A stretch of 64,000 bases of DNA from the NCBI RefSeq assembly GCF_014863355.1, contig NZ_JACZEP010000017.1, forward strand, positions 1-64,000, read 5' to 3'. The notes beneath the pieces are model-generated. The model saw only the letters and a list, made by a program, of their open reading frames with translations, was not told where the DNA came from and searched no databases. This stretch comes from Aminobacter carboxidus. GTDB lineage: Bacteria; Pseudomonadota; Alphaproteobacteria; Rhizobiales; Rhizobiaceae. The first letter of the stretch is position 1. Each line of letters opens with the position of its first letter. This document shows, piece by piece, positions 25,971 through 34,048 of this stretch. The position numbers and the translations under genes are program-made.

Positions 25971-27206
25971 TCAGGTCGCGTTGCTGACCTGGATCTTGAT
26001 CTGGGTGGCGTCGTAGGCGCCGCCCCTGTTGTCGATGCCGACGAGTGCCGGCGGAACCGAGATCGTCTGGGTACGTGGGCCGCCTGCCTTGGCGAGCGCC
26101 GACTTGTCGACGGAGCCCAGCGTGAAGTTGGGGACATGGATCGAAACGAAACTGGCTGGTGCCGCTTCGTTCTCCTGTGCCAGGACGTGCAGCGACAGTG
26201 GGTTCTCGTCGATGAAGTCGGCAACGGTTAGAAGATCCTTGCGGAGCATCGACAGGTTCATCGAGACCGTCTCGGAGCCGGTGAACACATCTGGCGCGTA
26301 TGGCGACGAGCTGATGACATCAGGCGACATCGCTTGGTTGTTGACCGAAAGGTCGAACGAAGTCAGGTCGATGAAGTCGACACCACCCATGCGGACAACG
26401 GCTTCGACGACTGCGAGAGGTTCGCCGGTCGATGTCACCGGCGCCGTGAAATGGGGCGACGAACCCGATGCCAGGGCTTCGAACTGCCCGGTGCCAACCC
26501 ATGAGGTGTCGAGCTGCAGCAGCCCGTTTGGCCCCATGGAGAGCCGGAACGAGCTCCACACCGCATCGGTGAACAGCTCGGACTGGTCGAGGTCGTATTC
26601 GTGCTCCTCGATCGTGAAATAGCGCTTCACCAGCGCGCCGGCGCCCGGATTCACGAGGACACGGCCGGTGCGGGTGACCGTGAACGCGGTATCGGCGACG
26701 GCATTGACGGTCAGGGTCTCCGCCACGGTGATCGTGCTTGCCGTCAGACCGGTGATCCGGAGATTGCGGCTGTTGTTGCCGGCCGAGGAATGGCCGGTGA
26801 GAACGAAGACGTCGCCGACCTTCAGGCCAGCGGTGATCCAGGAGCCAGCGGAGGCAACGATAGTATTGGCGCCGGTGGTGATGCTGGTCAGTCCCGCGCT
26901 GGCCTCGGTGATCGCGAGATTGGCGGTGCCCCAGGTCCCGCGCATCACTGCTTCGAAGATGTCATCGAAGCCGCCGATGGAAAGCTCGCTCGAATACTGG
27001 CCGTTGGACTTCTGGAGGCCGTGACGGCCCCGCGTCGACAGACCGTCGCGACGGACCTCCTGGCTTTCGATCGGGGCTTTCGACAGCCGGCCGCCTTGGC
27101 CGCCGGTCTGACGGATGACCTTCGCGGATCCACCGCTGGCCTGCTGGCCAAGTCCTGCCTGGACCTTGGAGGCCGCGTAGCCGTTCCAATTCTCTGAATA
27201 TGACAT
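25971..27206 (-). CDS. Major tail tube protein (411 aa)
   Basis: The N-terminus carries a flexible Gly/Gln-rich arm, then GFDDIFEAVMRGTW, typical of tail tube folds. Alternating strand regions follow, including an inserted Ig-like domain of roughly 80 residues (TSITTGANTIVASAGSW to TAFTVTRTGRV), and then SFRLSMGPNGLLQLD. It lies between the terminator-like gene and chaperones, in the normal order. At 411 residues it is longer than the usual 150-300, owing to the insertion. Confidence 0.8.
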   Translation of the reverse strand: MSYSENWNGYAASKVQAGLGQQASGGSAKVIRQTGGQGGRLSKAPIESQEVRRDGLSTRGRHGLQKSNGQYSSELSIGGFDDIFEAVMRGTWGTANLAITEASAGLTSITTGANTIVASAGSWITAGLKVGDVFVLTGHSSAGNNSRNLRITGLTASTITVAETLTVNAVADTAFTVTRTGRVLVNPGAGALVKRYFTIEEHEYDLDQSELFTDAVWSSFRLSMGPNGLLQLDTSWVGTGQFEALASGSSPHFTAPVTSTGEPLAVVEAVVRMGGVDFIDLTSFDLSVNNQAMSPDVISSSPYAPDVFTGSETVSMNLSMLRKDLLTVADFIDENPLSLHVLAQENEAAPASFVSIHVPNFTLGSVDKSALAKAGGPRTQTISVPPALVGIDNRGGAYDATQIKIQVSNAT

Positions 27207-27233
27207 GATGTTGGGGCTCCTTGGAGGTGCGGA

Positions 27234-27686
27234 TCAGCCGCGATGCCAGTACGTGAAGTCGACGGTCGCAGTGACGCGGAACCAGTTCCCGTCATCGGAT
27301 CCGCTGTCGCCGTCGTCGACCTGCGGTGAAAGAGTGCGGATGTAGGATCCGGCACCGTCGTCGTAGAATTTCGCGGCTCGGAAGATTTCACCGATGGCCA
27401 CAGCGTACTGATTGGCGGTGGCCTCGCCGCTACCAACCGGGGCGAAGACATGGACGTAGATCGTGCCGGGATACCGCCAGCCACGATTGCCTGGGGTTCC
27501 GAAAGTCCAGATCCCGCTTCCGAGCCCGACGACCTCAAGTTGGATCCACGGCTGCAGAACGCCGTCGACATCTACCGGTGGCCATGGAAGCGCCGGCTGC
27601 TCGTTCTGGAAAGTGATCCGAGTCGTCGACCAGTTTGCCTCGAGCCGCGCGCGGATCGCGGCCTTGGCACCTGCGTAGTCCGCCAT
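27234..27686 (-). CDS. Tail terminator-like protein (150 aa)
   Basis: It starts DYAGAKAAIRARLEANW and continues with paired strands (WIQLEVVGLGSGIW, GTIYVHVFAPVGSG) ending TVDFTYWHRG. This is the pattern of lambda U / DUF4128-like tail terminators that cap the tube and attach it to the head. The order (connectors, this gene, tail tube) supports the call. Confidence 0.65.
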   Translation of the reverse strand: MADYAGAKAAIRARLEANWSTTRITFQNEQPALPWPPVDVDGVLQPWIQLEVVGLGSGIWTFGTPGNRGWRYPGTIYVHVFAPVGSGEATANQYAVAIGEIFRAAKFYDDGAGSYIRTLSPQVDDGDSGSDDGNWFRVTATVDFTYWHRG

Positions 27687-27687
27687 G

Positions 27688-28281
27688 TCAGCGTTCCGTG
27701 ATTACGAGGACGGGATACCGGAGGTCCCGGGCTTTCGAGCCGCGCACGGCGCCTCCGACGACGGCCCGGAAAGTGAAGACGACACTGGCCATGTTGCCGA
27801 AGCGGCCCTGCACGATCTTGGCGGCCTCCTGATAGACACGCGAGGTGCCGGGCACCCGCATCGTCATCGCCCCGACCTCGATCTTGCGGCTGTACGGCAG
27901 CGGGTTGCTGATCGAGACCTCGTCGCCTGGGTGCCAGCCCTTCAGGTTCGCCACTGCGGCGCCATTCAAGAATAGCTGGTGCGCGATACGGTACTCGCCG
28001 CTGAGGACCGGCGATCGGTCGAAAAGGGTTTCCATCGCGAACTGTGCCACGATGTCGAGGCGCGGATAGACGTAATGGATGATGCCGTCCGCCTCGACGC
28101 TCTCCTCGGCGGCGCCAAGCCGGCCGTCGACGAACCGCTGGAATGACGTCGGGAGCGGATCGGTCTGCATGACGCGTGCATGCTCGCGTTTGGCAACCTT
28201 GATGATCTGCTTCCGGGTCTCCTCGAGCGTGGCCTGCGTCGCGATCCGGAACTGCTGGCCGATGCTGGTATTGCGAGCCAT
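27688..28281 (-). CDS. Tail completion protein, HK97 gp10 / minor-tail-Z-like (197 aa)
   Basis: It has an N-terminal helix (RIATQATLEETRKQIIKVAKREHARVM) and a basic C-terminal beta region (WHPGDEVSISNPLPYSRKIE). Its position immediately before the tail terminator and after the small connector matches the tail completion protein. Its ATG overlaps the upstream stop by 1 bp. Confidence 0.6.
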   Translation of the reverse strand: MARNTSIGQQFRIATQATLEETRKQIIKVAKREHARVMQTDPLPTSFQRFVDGRLGAAEESVEADGIIHYVYPRLDIVAQFAMETLFDRSPVLSGEYRIAHQLFLNGAAVANLKGWHPGDEVSISNPLPYSRKIEVGAMTMRVPGTSRVYQEAAKIVQGRFGNMASVVFTFRAVVGGAVRGSKARDLRYPVLVITER

Positions 28282-28604
28282 CAGCCCCGCACCTGCAGTT
28301 CGATTCGGACAAGCGTGTCGTCGATCGTGATCGGATTCGGCGCGATGATCCGGCGCGGGGCCCCATCAACAACAACGAACCCGTTTTGTGGTGGCACCCC
28401 GAAGACTTCGAGCCCGGTTGGTGACAGCACGACCTTGCTATCACCCTGCTGGATGATCCCGGCGATCTCGTCGGGCTTGTAAAAGCGCACGCGCGCCCGA
28501 ACCGTGACCTGGCCAACCGCGGTGTTGGTCTTACGCAGCTTGACCGTGGAGCCAGCCGCGAGCAGCGCGGCGTCGAGTTCCGCGATCATTTCAGCCGGGG
28601 TCAT
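28281..28604 (-). CDS. Head-tail stopper-like connector (107 aa)
   Basis: A small beta-rich protein: TPAEMIAELDAALLAAG helix, then strands including ARVRFYKPDEIAG and GFVVVDGAPRRII. The position between the gp6-like adaptor and tail completion protein, and the size, fit the stopper (gpFII/gp16-like). No decisive motif. Confidence 0.55.
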   Translation of the reverse strand: MTPAEMIAELDAALLAAGSTVKLRKTNTAVGQVTVRARVRFYKPDEIAGIIQQGDSKVVLSPTGLEVFGVPPQNGFVVVDGAPRRIIAPNPITIDDTLVRIELQVRG

Positions 28605-28610
28605 GGGCGA

Positions 28611-29258
28611 CTACGCGATTGCGATGTTGCGGTAGCGTGCGAGCTGGCCCGACACGACATCTGGAACCGCCCCTTCGCTGGACTGGCCAGGGACCGAGCC
28701 AACCCACCATGTCTTTTCGGTCTTCAGCACATCAGGGACGTCGACGACTTCGCTCTTAAGCGCGGGGTCGCGTTTGGATTCAAGCCATGCGAGGCGAACA
28801 AAATCCATGGCCGCCTGCTTCAGATCTCCCGGCACTTCGCCAAATCCTGCCTTGTAGACGACGGCAACTTTCGTGGCACACCAACGGACAGGCAGGTCGC
28901 CGCAGAGCTTCGTGAAGACGCCGGACTCAGGATCAGCCTCGTATTCCGCCGCATCCATCAGAACTGCGTCGGCGGTAACGGAAACGATCTCGATGTTGTG
29001 CCGTCGCGACAACACGAGCTCGTCGCAGCGGACCTTGCGAAATGTTTCGGTCAACGTTTCCTGCCAGAGGGTGGGCTCGCCACCAGATCCGATGGCGATG
29101 CCACATTCCGTCATGATCGACGCAGCGACCTGGAGCCCAAGCGAGGTTAGAGCGGTATCCTGTCCGGCACCGGTCACGCCGGCGGCCGAGCGCAACTCTT
29201 CGATCGTGAGCAGCGCCAGGCTCGTAGCCGGCGTGGTAATGGACAGGCTGGAGCGCAT
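28611..29258 (-). CDS. Head-tail adaptor (HK97 gp6-like, 215 aa)
   Basis: ATG 29258 directly follows the upstream stop. The helical opening (LLTIEELRSAAGVTG), the strand VYKAGFGEVPGDLKQAAMDFVRLAW and the C-terminal tail match the DnaT/gp6-like connectors that form a ring beneath the portal. KAGFGEVPGDLKQA is a hallmark of this family. Confidence 0.75.
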   Translation of the reverse strand: MRSSLSITTPATSLALLTIEELRSAAGVTGAGQDTALTSLGLQVAASIMTECGIAIGSGGEPTLWQETLTETFRKVRCDELVLSRRHNIEIVSVTADAVLMDAAEYEADPESGVFTKLCGDLPVRWCATKVAVVYKAGFGEVPGDLKQAAMDFVRLAWLESKRDPALKSEVVDVPDVLKTEKTWWVGSVPGQSSEGAVPDVVSGQLARYRNIAIA

Positions 29259-29259
29259 G

Positions 29260-29679
29260 TCAGATCGACGCCGTGAGTGCCGCGACGATGATCTCAATCG
29301 CAGCCGGCTTGTTCTTGGCGGTTGAGATATCGATCGACTTTTCGGAGGCGAATGCCTCGAGCTCGGCTCTGGTCATCTTGCCGAAATCGGTGCCGTCGTC
29401 CCCCGGCTCGTCGGTTCCGTTGGCCTGGTCGGGCTCTTCGTCACCGCCCCCAGGTTCGGAATAGATCGAGCCGGCGCGCGACCATCCGATAACGGCATGC
29501 GCGGCTTCGGCGTCGGCCGCGGTCGCAAACTGCGCTTTGTCGCGCTTGACCCACCGAACTGCGGTGTGGGGATCGAGATCGTACGACTTGCCTTCGTCGT
29601 AGCGCTCCTCGAGGGGCGTCCCTGCTCTGTTGTCGTCAAGAACCGCGAGCGCGATAAAGATGACACCAATCTTGTCCAT
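29260..29679 (-). CDS. Phage head-region protein with C-terminal HeH/SAP-like motif (139 aa)
   Basis: The middle is acidic and low-complexity (GGGDEEPDQANGTDEPGDD). The last about 35 residues (MTRAELEAFASEKSIDIS followed by KPAAIEIIVAAL) look like a helix-extended-helix motif often found at the ends of small phage head proteins. It lies between capsid and connector genes. Function unknown. Confidence 0.6.
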   Translation of the reverse strand: MDKIGVIFIALAVLDDNRAGTPLEERYDEGKSYDLDPHTAVRWVKRDKAQFATAADAEAAHAVIGWSRAGSIYSEPGGGDEEPDQANGTDEPGDDGTDFGKMTRAELEAFASEKSIDISTAKNKPAAIEIIVAALTASI

Positions 29680-29735
29680 CGTCTGTCTCCATAAGGGTTA
29701 GGGCGCCCCGAGAATGGGACGCCCGGATCGAGGTG

Positions 29736-30182
29736 TTACTCGACCGTCTCGATTACAGAGGCAGCCTGGGCGGCCGGCGAATATCGGGCGCGCATGCCGA
29801 GAACGATGGCGCCGGAATCGCTGGTGGCAGTGGCCGTAGTCATCGAGAGACGGACATGGGTGAAGCCGTTGGAACGATCGAGCTCCTCGGCGCGCATATT
29901 GATGAGCGCCTGCTTGTTCGACTTGTCGGTGCCGGCCTGCGTCAGCTGGGTAATTGCCTTGCCGGTGACGTCCTTGGCGCCGGTACCCGAACTGTCAGAC
30001 GCCTGCTGCAGCTTGGCGTCGATCGTGGCGCTGGTGCCGAGGTCGCCGGCCATGATGATTGCGAGAAGACCGCCATAGGTCGCCATGTCGATCCAGCCGG
30101 TGGTGAGCGTGCCTGCCGCGTTGGCATCGGGGTCGATGACACCGACCACGGAGGTCTGCTCGCTAAGAAGAGCGTTGAACAT
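29736..30182 (-). CDS. Putative head decoration/structural protein (148 aa)
   Basis: A Ala/Thr-rich, beta-rich protein (GTLTTGWIDMATYGGLLAII, THVRLSMTTATATSDSGAIV). It is immediately downstream of the major capsid gene, where decoration proteins often lie. No family signature; structural role inferred. Confidence 0.5.
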   Translation of the reverse strand: MFNALLSEQTSVVGVIDPDANAAGTLTTGWIDMATYGGLLAIIMAGDLGTSATIDAKLQQASDSSGTGAKDVTGKAITQLTQAGTDKSNKQALINMRAEELDRSNGFTHVRLSMTTATATSDSGAIVLGMRARYSPAAQAASVIETVE

Positions 30183-30210
30183 TGGAGTTCACTCCAGATT
30201 GAGTTGATCG

Positions 30211-30244
30211 GGGGAAAGGGCCGCCGGCGTGATGCCGGCAGCCC
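30211..30244 (-). terminator. Terminator-like hairpin after the capsid gene
   Basis: Stem GCCGGC/GCCGGC extended by GGGC/GCCC, followed on the minus strand by TTTCCCC. It lies 11 bp past the capsid stop and could trim expression of downstream genes relative to capsid. Confidence 0.6.
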
Positions 30245-30254
30245 GGAGGAGCGG

Positions 30255-31556
30255 TTAGCGGGCCTCGAGCGTGACGTAGGGGCTGAGGGTGTCGCTCCCC
30301 TTGAACGGGGTCAGAGGCGATTCCCAGACCGGCTGTCCGTCGATACGGACGACGAACCTGAAGGCAGTCTCGTCAGTGATGAACTTGACGTGGATCGAGG
30401 TGGCCTTCTTGGCGGCGCCCTTGTCGATCATCAGGTATTCCTTCAGATCCATAAGAACGATGTCACCCTTGTCGCCTGGGGCCGAGTTGAACTCGGTGGG
30501 GATGACCGGGCGACCCATCAACAGGCCATAGTCGTTGTTGTTGTTCTGGCCACCCGGCGGCACGTAGACGACGGGGGGCAGGGCGATGCCGCCGACATTC
30601 TCGGTACCAGCGACATTCTTGATCTTGACGTTCATCTGGTACAGCTGGGGCTCCAACTGCTGATTGATCGTCCAGATCGCGTTCTTCCGGCTGCGGACCC
30701 AGAGGCGAGCCCACATCTTGAGGATGTTCTCAGCGACAAGGCTGTCGGCGACCTGACTGCCTTCCTTGGAGACGGTGACGAGCGCAGGCGATTTCGTCAC
30801 GCCGAGCGGCATGCCGGCACCGGTGCCTTCGAAGACCGCCCAGTCGATCTTGAACGCGAATTCTTCCTCGAAGGCCTCGTTGATGATTGCCTCGAGGGAG
30901 GTGGCGTCTTCGAGGTTCTCGTCGGTGGCGTAGAGCAGGCCGGTGAGCTTGTGCAGGCGCAGATCCATCTGCCGGAACTGCAGCTGCGAAGCGGTCTTCT
31001 GTGCACCTTCGCCGGTCCAGAACGCCTGGATGCCGCCGAAACGGGAACCATTGGCGCGGCTGGTTTCCTTGACCGCATTCATCCTGAGGCCATTGGAGTT
31101 CGGGCCGAGCGGAATTTTCCGGGTACGACTGGCGAGATCCGACCTCTCGTAGGCCTTCTTGAGCAGTTCGGAGGTGAAATCCTGCTGCACAAGGAAGCCG
31201 CCGTCGGGGCCGCTGCCTTCGTTCTGGCCGCTCGCCGCGCCAATGCTCTGCCAGACGAGGCGGGGATCGCGTTCGCCACCGTTGCCAGCGCGGGCCACGG
31301 CAAGCAGCTGCTCGCCGAAGGAATCGAAGCTGCCAGCCTCCGAAGGATCCTGGCGAGGAGCGGCAGGAACCGCGGTTGAGCCCTTCAGCGCCTGGGCACG
31401 TTCCATCGACTTGATCTGCCGATCGAGATTCTCGACATTGGTCGCCGCTGCGTCGAAGGCGGTCTGATCGGCTTCGGCTTCAGGGGTTCCGAGAGCAATC
31501 AGGGCATCATATGCCGTCGCCCGGTTCTGGCGAAGGCTCGCTAGGTCTTTGGACAT
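30255..31556 (-). CDS. Major capsid protein, HK97 fold (433 aa)
   Basis: The first about 70 residues are a helical scaffolding-like delta domain (DLASLRQNRATAYDAL, NLDRQIKSMERAQAL). A mature capsid domain follows with GPDGGFLVQQDFTSELLKKAYERSDL, TSLEAIINEAFEEEFAFKID, GTGAGMPLGV and LMGRPVIPTEF, the standard HK97-fold signature order. The S49 protease encoded next to it would remove the delta domain. It is separated from the protease gene by a terminator-like hairpin. Confidence 0.93.
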   Translation of the reverse strand: MSKDLASLRQNRATAYDALIALGTPEAEADQTAFDAAATNVENLDRQIKSMERAQALKGSTAVPAAPRQDPSEAGSFDSFGEQLLAVARAGNGGERDPRLVWQSIGAASGQNEGSGPDGGFLVQQDFTSELLKKAYERSDLASRTRKIPLGPNSNGLRMNAVKETSRANGSRFGGIQAFWTGEGAQKTASQLQFRQMDLRLHKLTGLLYATDENLEDATSLEAIINEAFEEEFAFKIDWAVFEGTGAGMPLGVTKSPALVTVSKEGSQVADSLVAENILKMWARLWVRSRKNAIWTINQQLEPQLYQMNVKIKNVAGTENVGGIALPPVVYVPPGGQNNNNDYGLLMGRPVIPTEFNSAPGDKGDIVLMDLKEYLMIDKGAAKKATSIHVKFITDETAFRFVVRIDGQPVWESPLTPFKGSDTLSPYVTLEAR

Positions 31557-31579
31557 CGGGATCTCCTATTCTGTCCATG

Positions 31580-31600
31580 AAAAAGGGCGCCGAAGCGCCC
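31580..31600 (-). terminator. Intra-operon terminator between protease and capsid genes
   Basis: On the minus strand a perfect 6-bp stem (GGGCGC/GCGCCC) with a TTCG loop is followed by TTTTTC. It stands in the 71-bp gap between the protease stop and the capsid start, and may attenuate or be crossed by an antiterminated polymerase. Confidence 0.7.
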
Positions 31601-31627
31601 GCTCGTCGTCGGCCTTCGCCGCCGAAT

Positions 31628-32515
31628 TCACTGCTTGAGGTTGGCCAGCTTCCGCTGGTTGGCGACAGCGCGCCGCATCGCGGTCAGGGTCGCGTCGTAG
31701 CTCTGCACACGGTCGGCCATGCCGGCCGCAACCGCATCGGATCCGACTTTGACGCCACCCCTGCCGAAATCGCTGAGGACCTTTTCGGCGGAGACATTTC
31801 GTCCACGGGCGACAGCCGTCACGAACTGCTTTTCGATGGCGTCAAGCGTGCCACGGATCTCGGCAAGCCCTTCTTCCGCGGTTGGATCCGGGCGCTTGTT
31901 CGGCGCATTCGAACTGACGATTTCGAGATCGAGATAGCCGTCACGATCCGCCGCGACCTGCTTCGACATCCCGATGACGACGCCGAGCGAGCCGACCAGG
32001 CCGGTCTTATCGATGACAATTTCGGGGGCCGCGCTCCCGATCCAGTACGCGGCGGAACATGCCTGTCCTGAAACGAAAGCGACGGTCTGCTTCTTTTTGC
32101 TGCCGGCCGCGACTGTATCGGCGAAGGCACTGATGCCGGATACGGCGCCACCCGGGCTGTCGATCATCAGCATAATGGCGCCGACGTCCGGGTTTGCCAG
32201 AGCGGTCCGATGGTCGTTCTGCAACATCGTGACCGATGTCGCGCCTGACATTTCTGTCATCATGTTGGCCCGGGGAAAGATGGGCCCCACCACGGGCAGG
32301 ACTGCGACCCCGTCGATTAGATAGGCGCGCTGGGCACCGGGAAGACGCTGGGCCCCAGGTCCTGCCATGAGATCATAGTCGCGTTTCTGCCAATCGCCGG
32401 CACCGGCGACCTCCGGGGCGCCGTGGTTGCGCTGCGCCAGAGCCGCAATGAGCGGCAACCAGCCGGGAACGATGGCCCACGGGTCCGCCGTGAGCGCCTG
32501 CAGTGCACGATTCAT
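31628..32515 (-). CDS. Head maturation protease, S49 (SppA/ClpP-fold) family
   Basis: ATG 32515 with an AGGA site gives 295 residues. The S49 signatures are VGAIMLMIDSPGGAVSG and the nucleophile region VSGQACSAAYWIGSAA with GLVGSLGVVIG. It cleaves the capsid delta domain during head maturation. The order portal-protease-capsid is typical of HK97-like phages. Confidence 0.92.
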   Translation of the reverse strand: MNRALQALTADPWAIVPGWLPLIAALAQRNHGAPEVAGAGDWQKRDYDLMAGPGAQRLPGAQRAYLIDGVAVLPVVGPIFPRANMMTEMSGATSVTMLQNDHRTALANPDVGAIMLMIDSPGGAVSGISAFADTVAAGSKKKQTVAFVSGQACSAAYWIGSAAPEIVIDKTGLVGSLGVVIGMSKQVAADRDGYLDLEIVSSNAPNKRPDPTAEEGLAEIRGTLDAIEKQFVTAVARGRNVSAEKVLSDFGRGGVKVGSDAVAAGMADRVQSYDATLTAMRRAVANQRKLANLKQ

Positions 32516-32525
32516 CTTGAGATCC

Positions 32526-33860
32526 TCAGTTGATGGCGCCGAAGCGGCTGATGTCCTTGGGGGTCGGGCGGACAATCATGGATTTCCGAGACGGATCCTC
32601 GGGTTCATCGATGTCATCGGCCGTGTTTTTGTCGGCCGGTGTCATATTCATGGGCGTTAGGTACGTTTTGCCCTGTCCGTCGGGCAGATCGTCCATGTTT
32701 TCGCGACCACGGATGTCATCTGCGTTCAACCAGCCCCATTGTCTGCCAATCGCATAGGCTCGATACCGGCTATGGATGTCGCCTCGCATCAAGCCATCGA
32801 GATTGAACTCGATGTAGTATTCCTCGCGCTCATCGACCGAGAGGCAGGCGATTTCGAGGGCGGATTGAATAGCCTCCGCAAGCGAAGACACCGGCCCGGT
32901 GACATAATCGATGCCCTGGTGCTCGATATTGTTGTTGGTGGCCCGGTCGAGGATCCCGATCTTGTGCGGCGGCACCCCATACATCGTGCAGCACTGGACG
33001 GCCTGCTCCTTGCGCGTCTCGTTCAGCTGGCTGTCCTGCGGGTTTGTGCTGAATTCCTTCAGCTTCATGCCCAGCTCGAGGATCGCCACCTTGAACGAGT
33101 TGTCGAGACCGGAATAGGCGCGCTCGATGCCCGTCCTGATGCGTTTGGCCACCGCATCGTTCGGTAGCTTCTTGTCCATCTCGAGCGCGATCGAGGGGCG
33201 AGCACCATTGGCGAAAAATCGAGCAGCAAACCGTTCCGCGGCGAGCGCGAGGGCAATGGTTTCCGGATGTTGGTCGATCGGAGAGATGCCGTCGACACCG
33301 CCCCACATTCCGTTGGCGGTGGAGCCCCTGTAAGGCGCGTGGATCACATCCTGCCAGGATAGATCGCGTTCATAGCCGTTCTTGCCCTGGATATCGAAGA
33401 ACGGTTCTGTGTCATCGGCCCACCGGGTTGTGGTCTGGCCATGCTTGAGCAGCGTGATCCTTTCTACTGATCCTCGTTCGTTGCGCCAGACCCTGGAATG
33501 GCCCTTGCCGTAGGAGAGTGCGTTCGCAACGAGGGCGCGCCGCCAAGCGAAGGAGCTCAACCATGGCGCCGGCGATTCTTTCAATCGTGCGTACAGCGGA
33601 TGGCTCTCGGCTTTGATCCGCGTCCCGTTGCTCATCTTGCGGTAAAGGATAAGGGGGACCTTGGCCAAATCTTCCGACAGAACTTGGATGCATGCCGAGA
33701 TGCCCGGAACCGTGAGTGCATCGCCAGTCGTGATCCGGAGCCCGGTGGCGCTGACAAAACCGCCGAAGATCCCATTGAGGAATTCTTCCTCGGTCACATC
33801 GCGATATCGCTCCTGATCGGACGCTGACGGCCCACCGAGCAGACTTGACCAAAGCTTCAT
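32526..33860 (-). CDS. Portal protein, HK97 family (444 aa)
   Basis: The family hallmarks appear in order: DALTVPGISACIQVLSEDLA, LLKHGQTTTRWAD, VIHAPYRGS, FFANGARPSIALEMD, NETRKEQAVQCCTMYGVPPHKIGIL and NADDIRGRENM. It forms the twelve-subunit ring at the head vertex through which DNA passes. ATG 33860 is preferred to the upstream frame start because homology begins at WSSLLGG. Confidence 0.93.
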   Translation of the reverse strand: MKLWSSLLGGPSASDQERYRDVTEEEFLNGIFGGFVSATGLRITTGDALTVPGISACIQVLSEDLAKVPLILYRKMSNGTRIKAESHPLYARLKESPAPWLSSFAWRRALVANALSYGKGHSRVWRNERGSVERITLLKHGQTTTRWADDTEPFFDIQGKNGYERDLSWQDVIHAPYRGSTANGMWGGVDGISPIDQHPETIALALAAERFAARFFANGARPSIALEMDKKLPNDAVAKRIRTGIERAYSGLDNSFKVAILELGMKLKEFSTNPQDSQLNETRKEQAVQCCTMYGVPPHKIGILDRATNNNIEHQGIDYVTGPVSSLAEAIQSALEIACLSVDEREEYYIEFNLDGLMRGDIHSRYRAYAIGRQWGWLNADDIRGRENMDDLPDGQGKTYLTPMNMTPADKNTADDIDEPEDPSRKSMIVRPTPKDISRFGAIN

Positions 33861-33861
33861 G

Positions 33862-34044
33862 TCAACGCGCCCTGACCGTGCCCAGCACGGCAATGGTGAA
33901 GAGCATCAAGCCGGAAGCCGCAAAGCCAAGCGGGGGATAATGCAGCCAGCCGCCGACCCCGACGAGGGCGGAACCAACGAGCGCGACGACAAGGCGCGCG
34001 ATGTCGGCGACGTCGCCACCTCGATTTTTCGGCTCATCGACCAT
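33862..34044 (-). CDS. Small two-helix membrane protein (60 aa)
   Basis: It fits exactly between terminase and portal genes with 1-5 bp spacing. It has two membrane helices (about residues 15-35 and 38-57) after a charged start (DEPKNRGGD). Small membrane proteins occupy this place in several rhizobial prophages. Function unknown. Confidence 0.6.
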   Translation of the reverse strand: MVDEPKNRGGDVADIARLVVALVGSALVGVGGWLHYPPLGFAASGLMLFTIAVLGTVRAR

Positions 34045-34048
34045 GTTT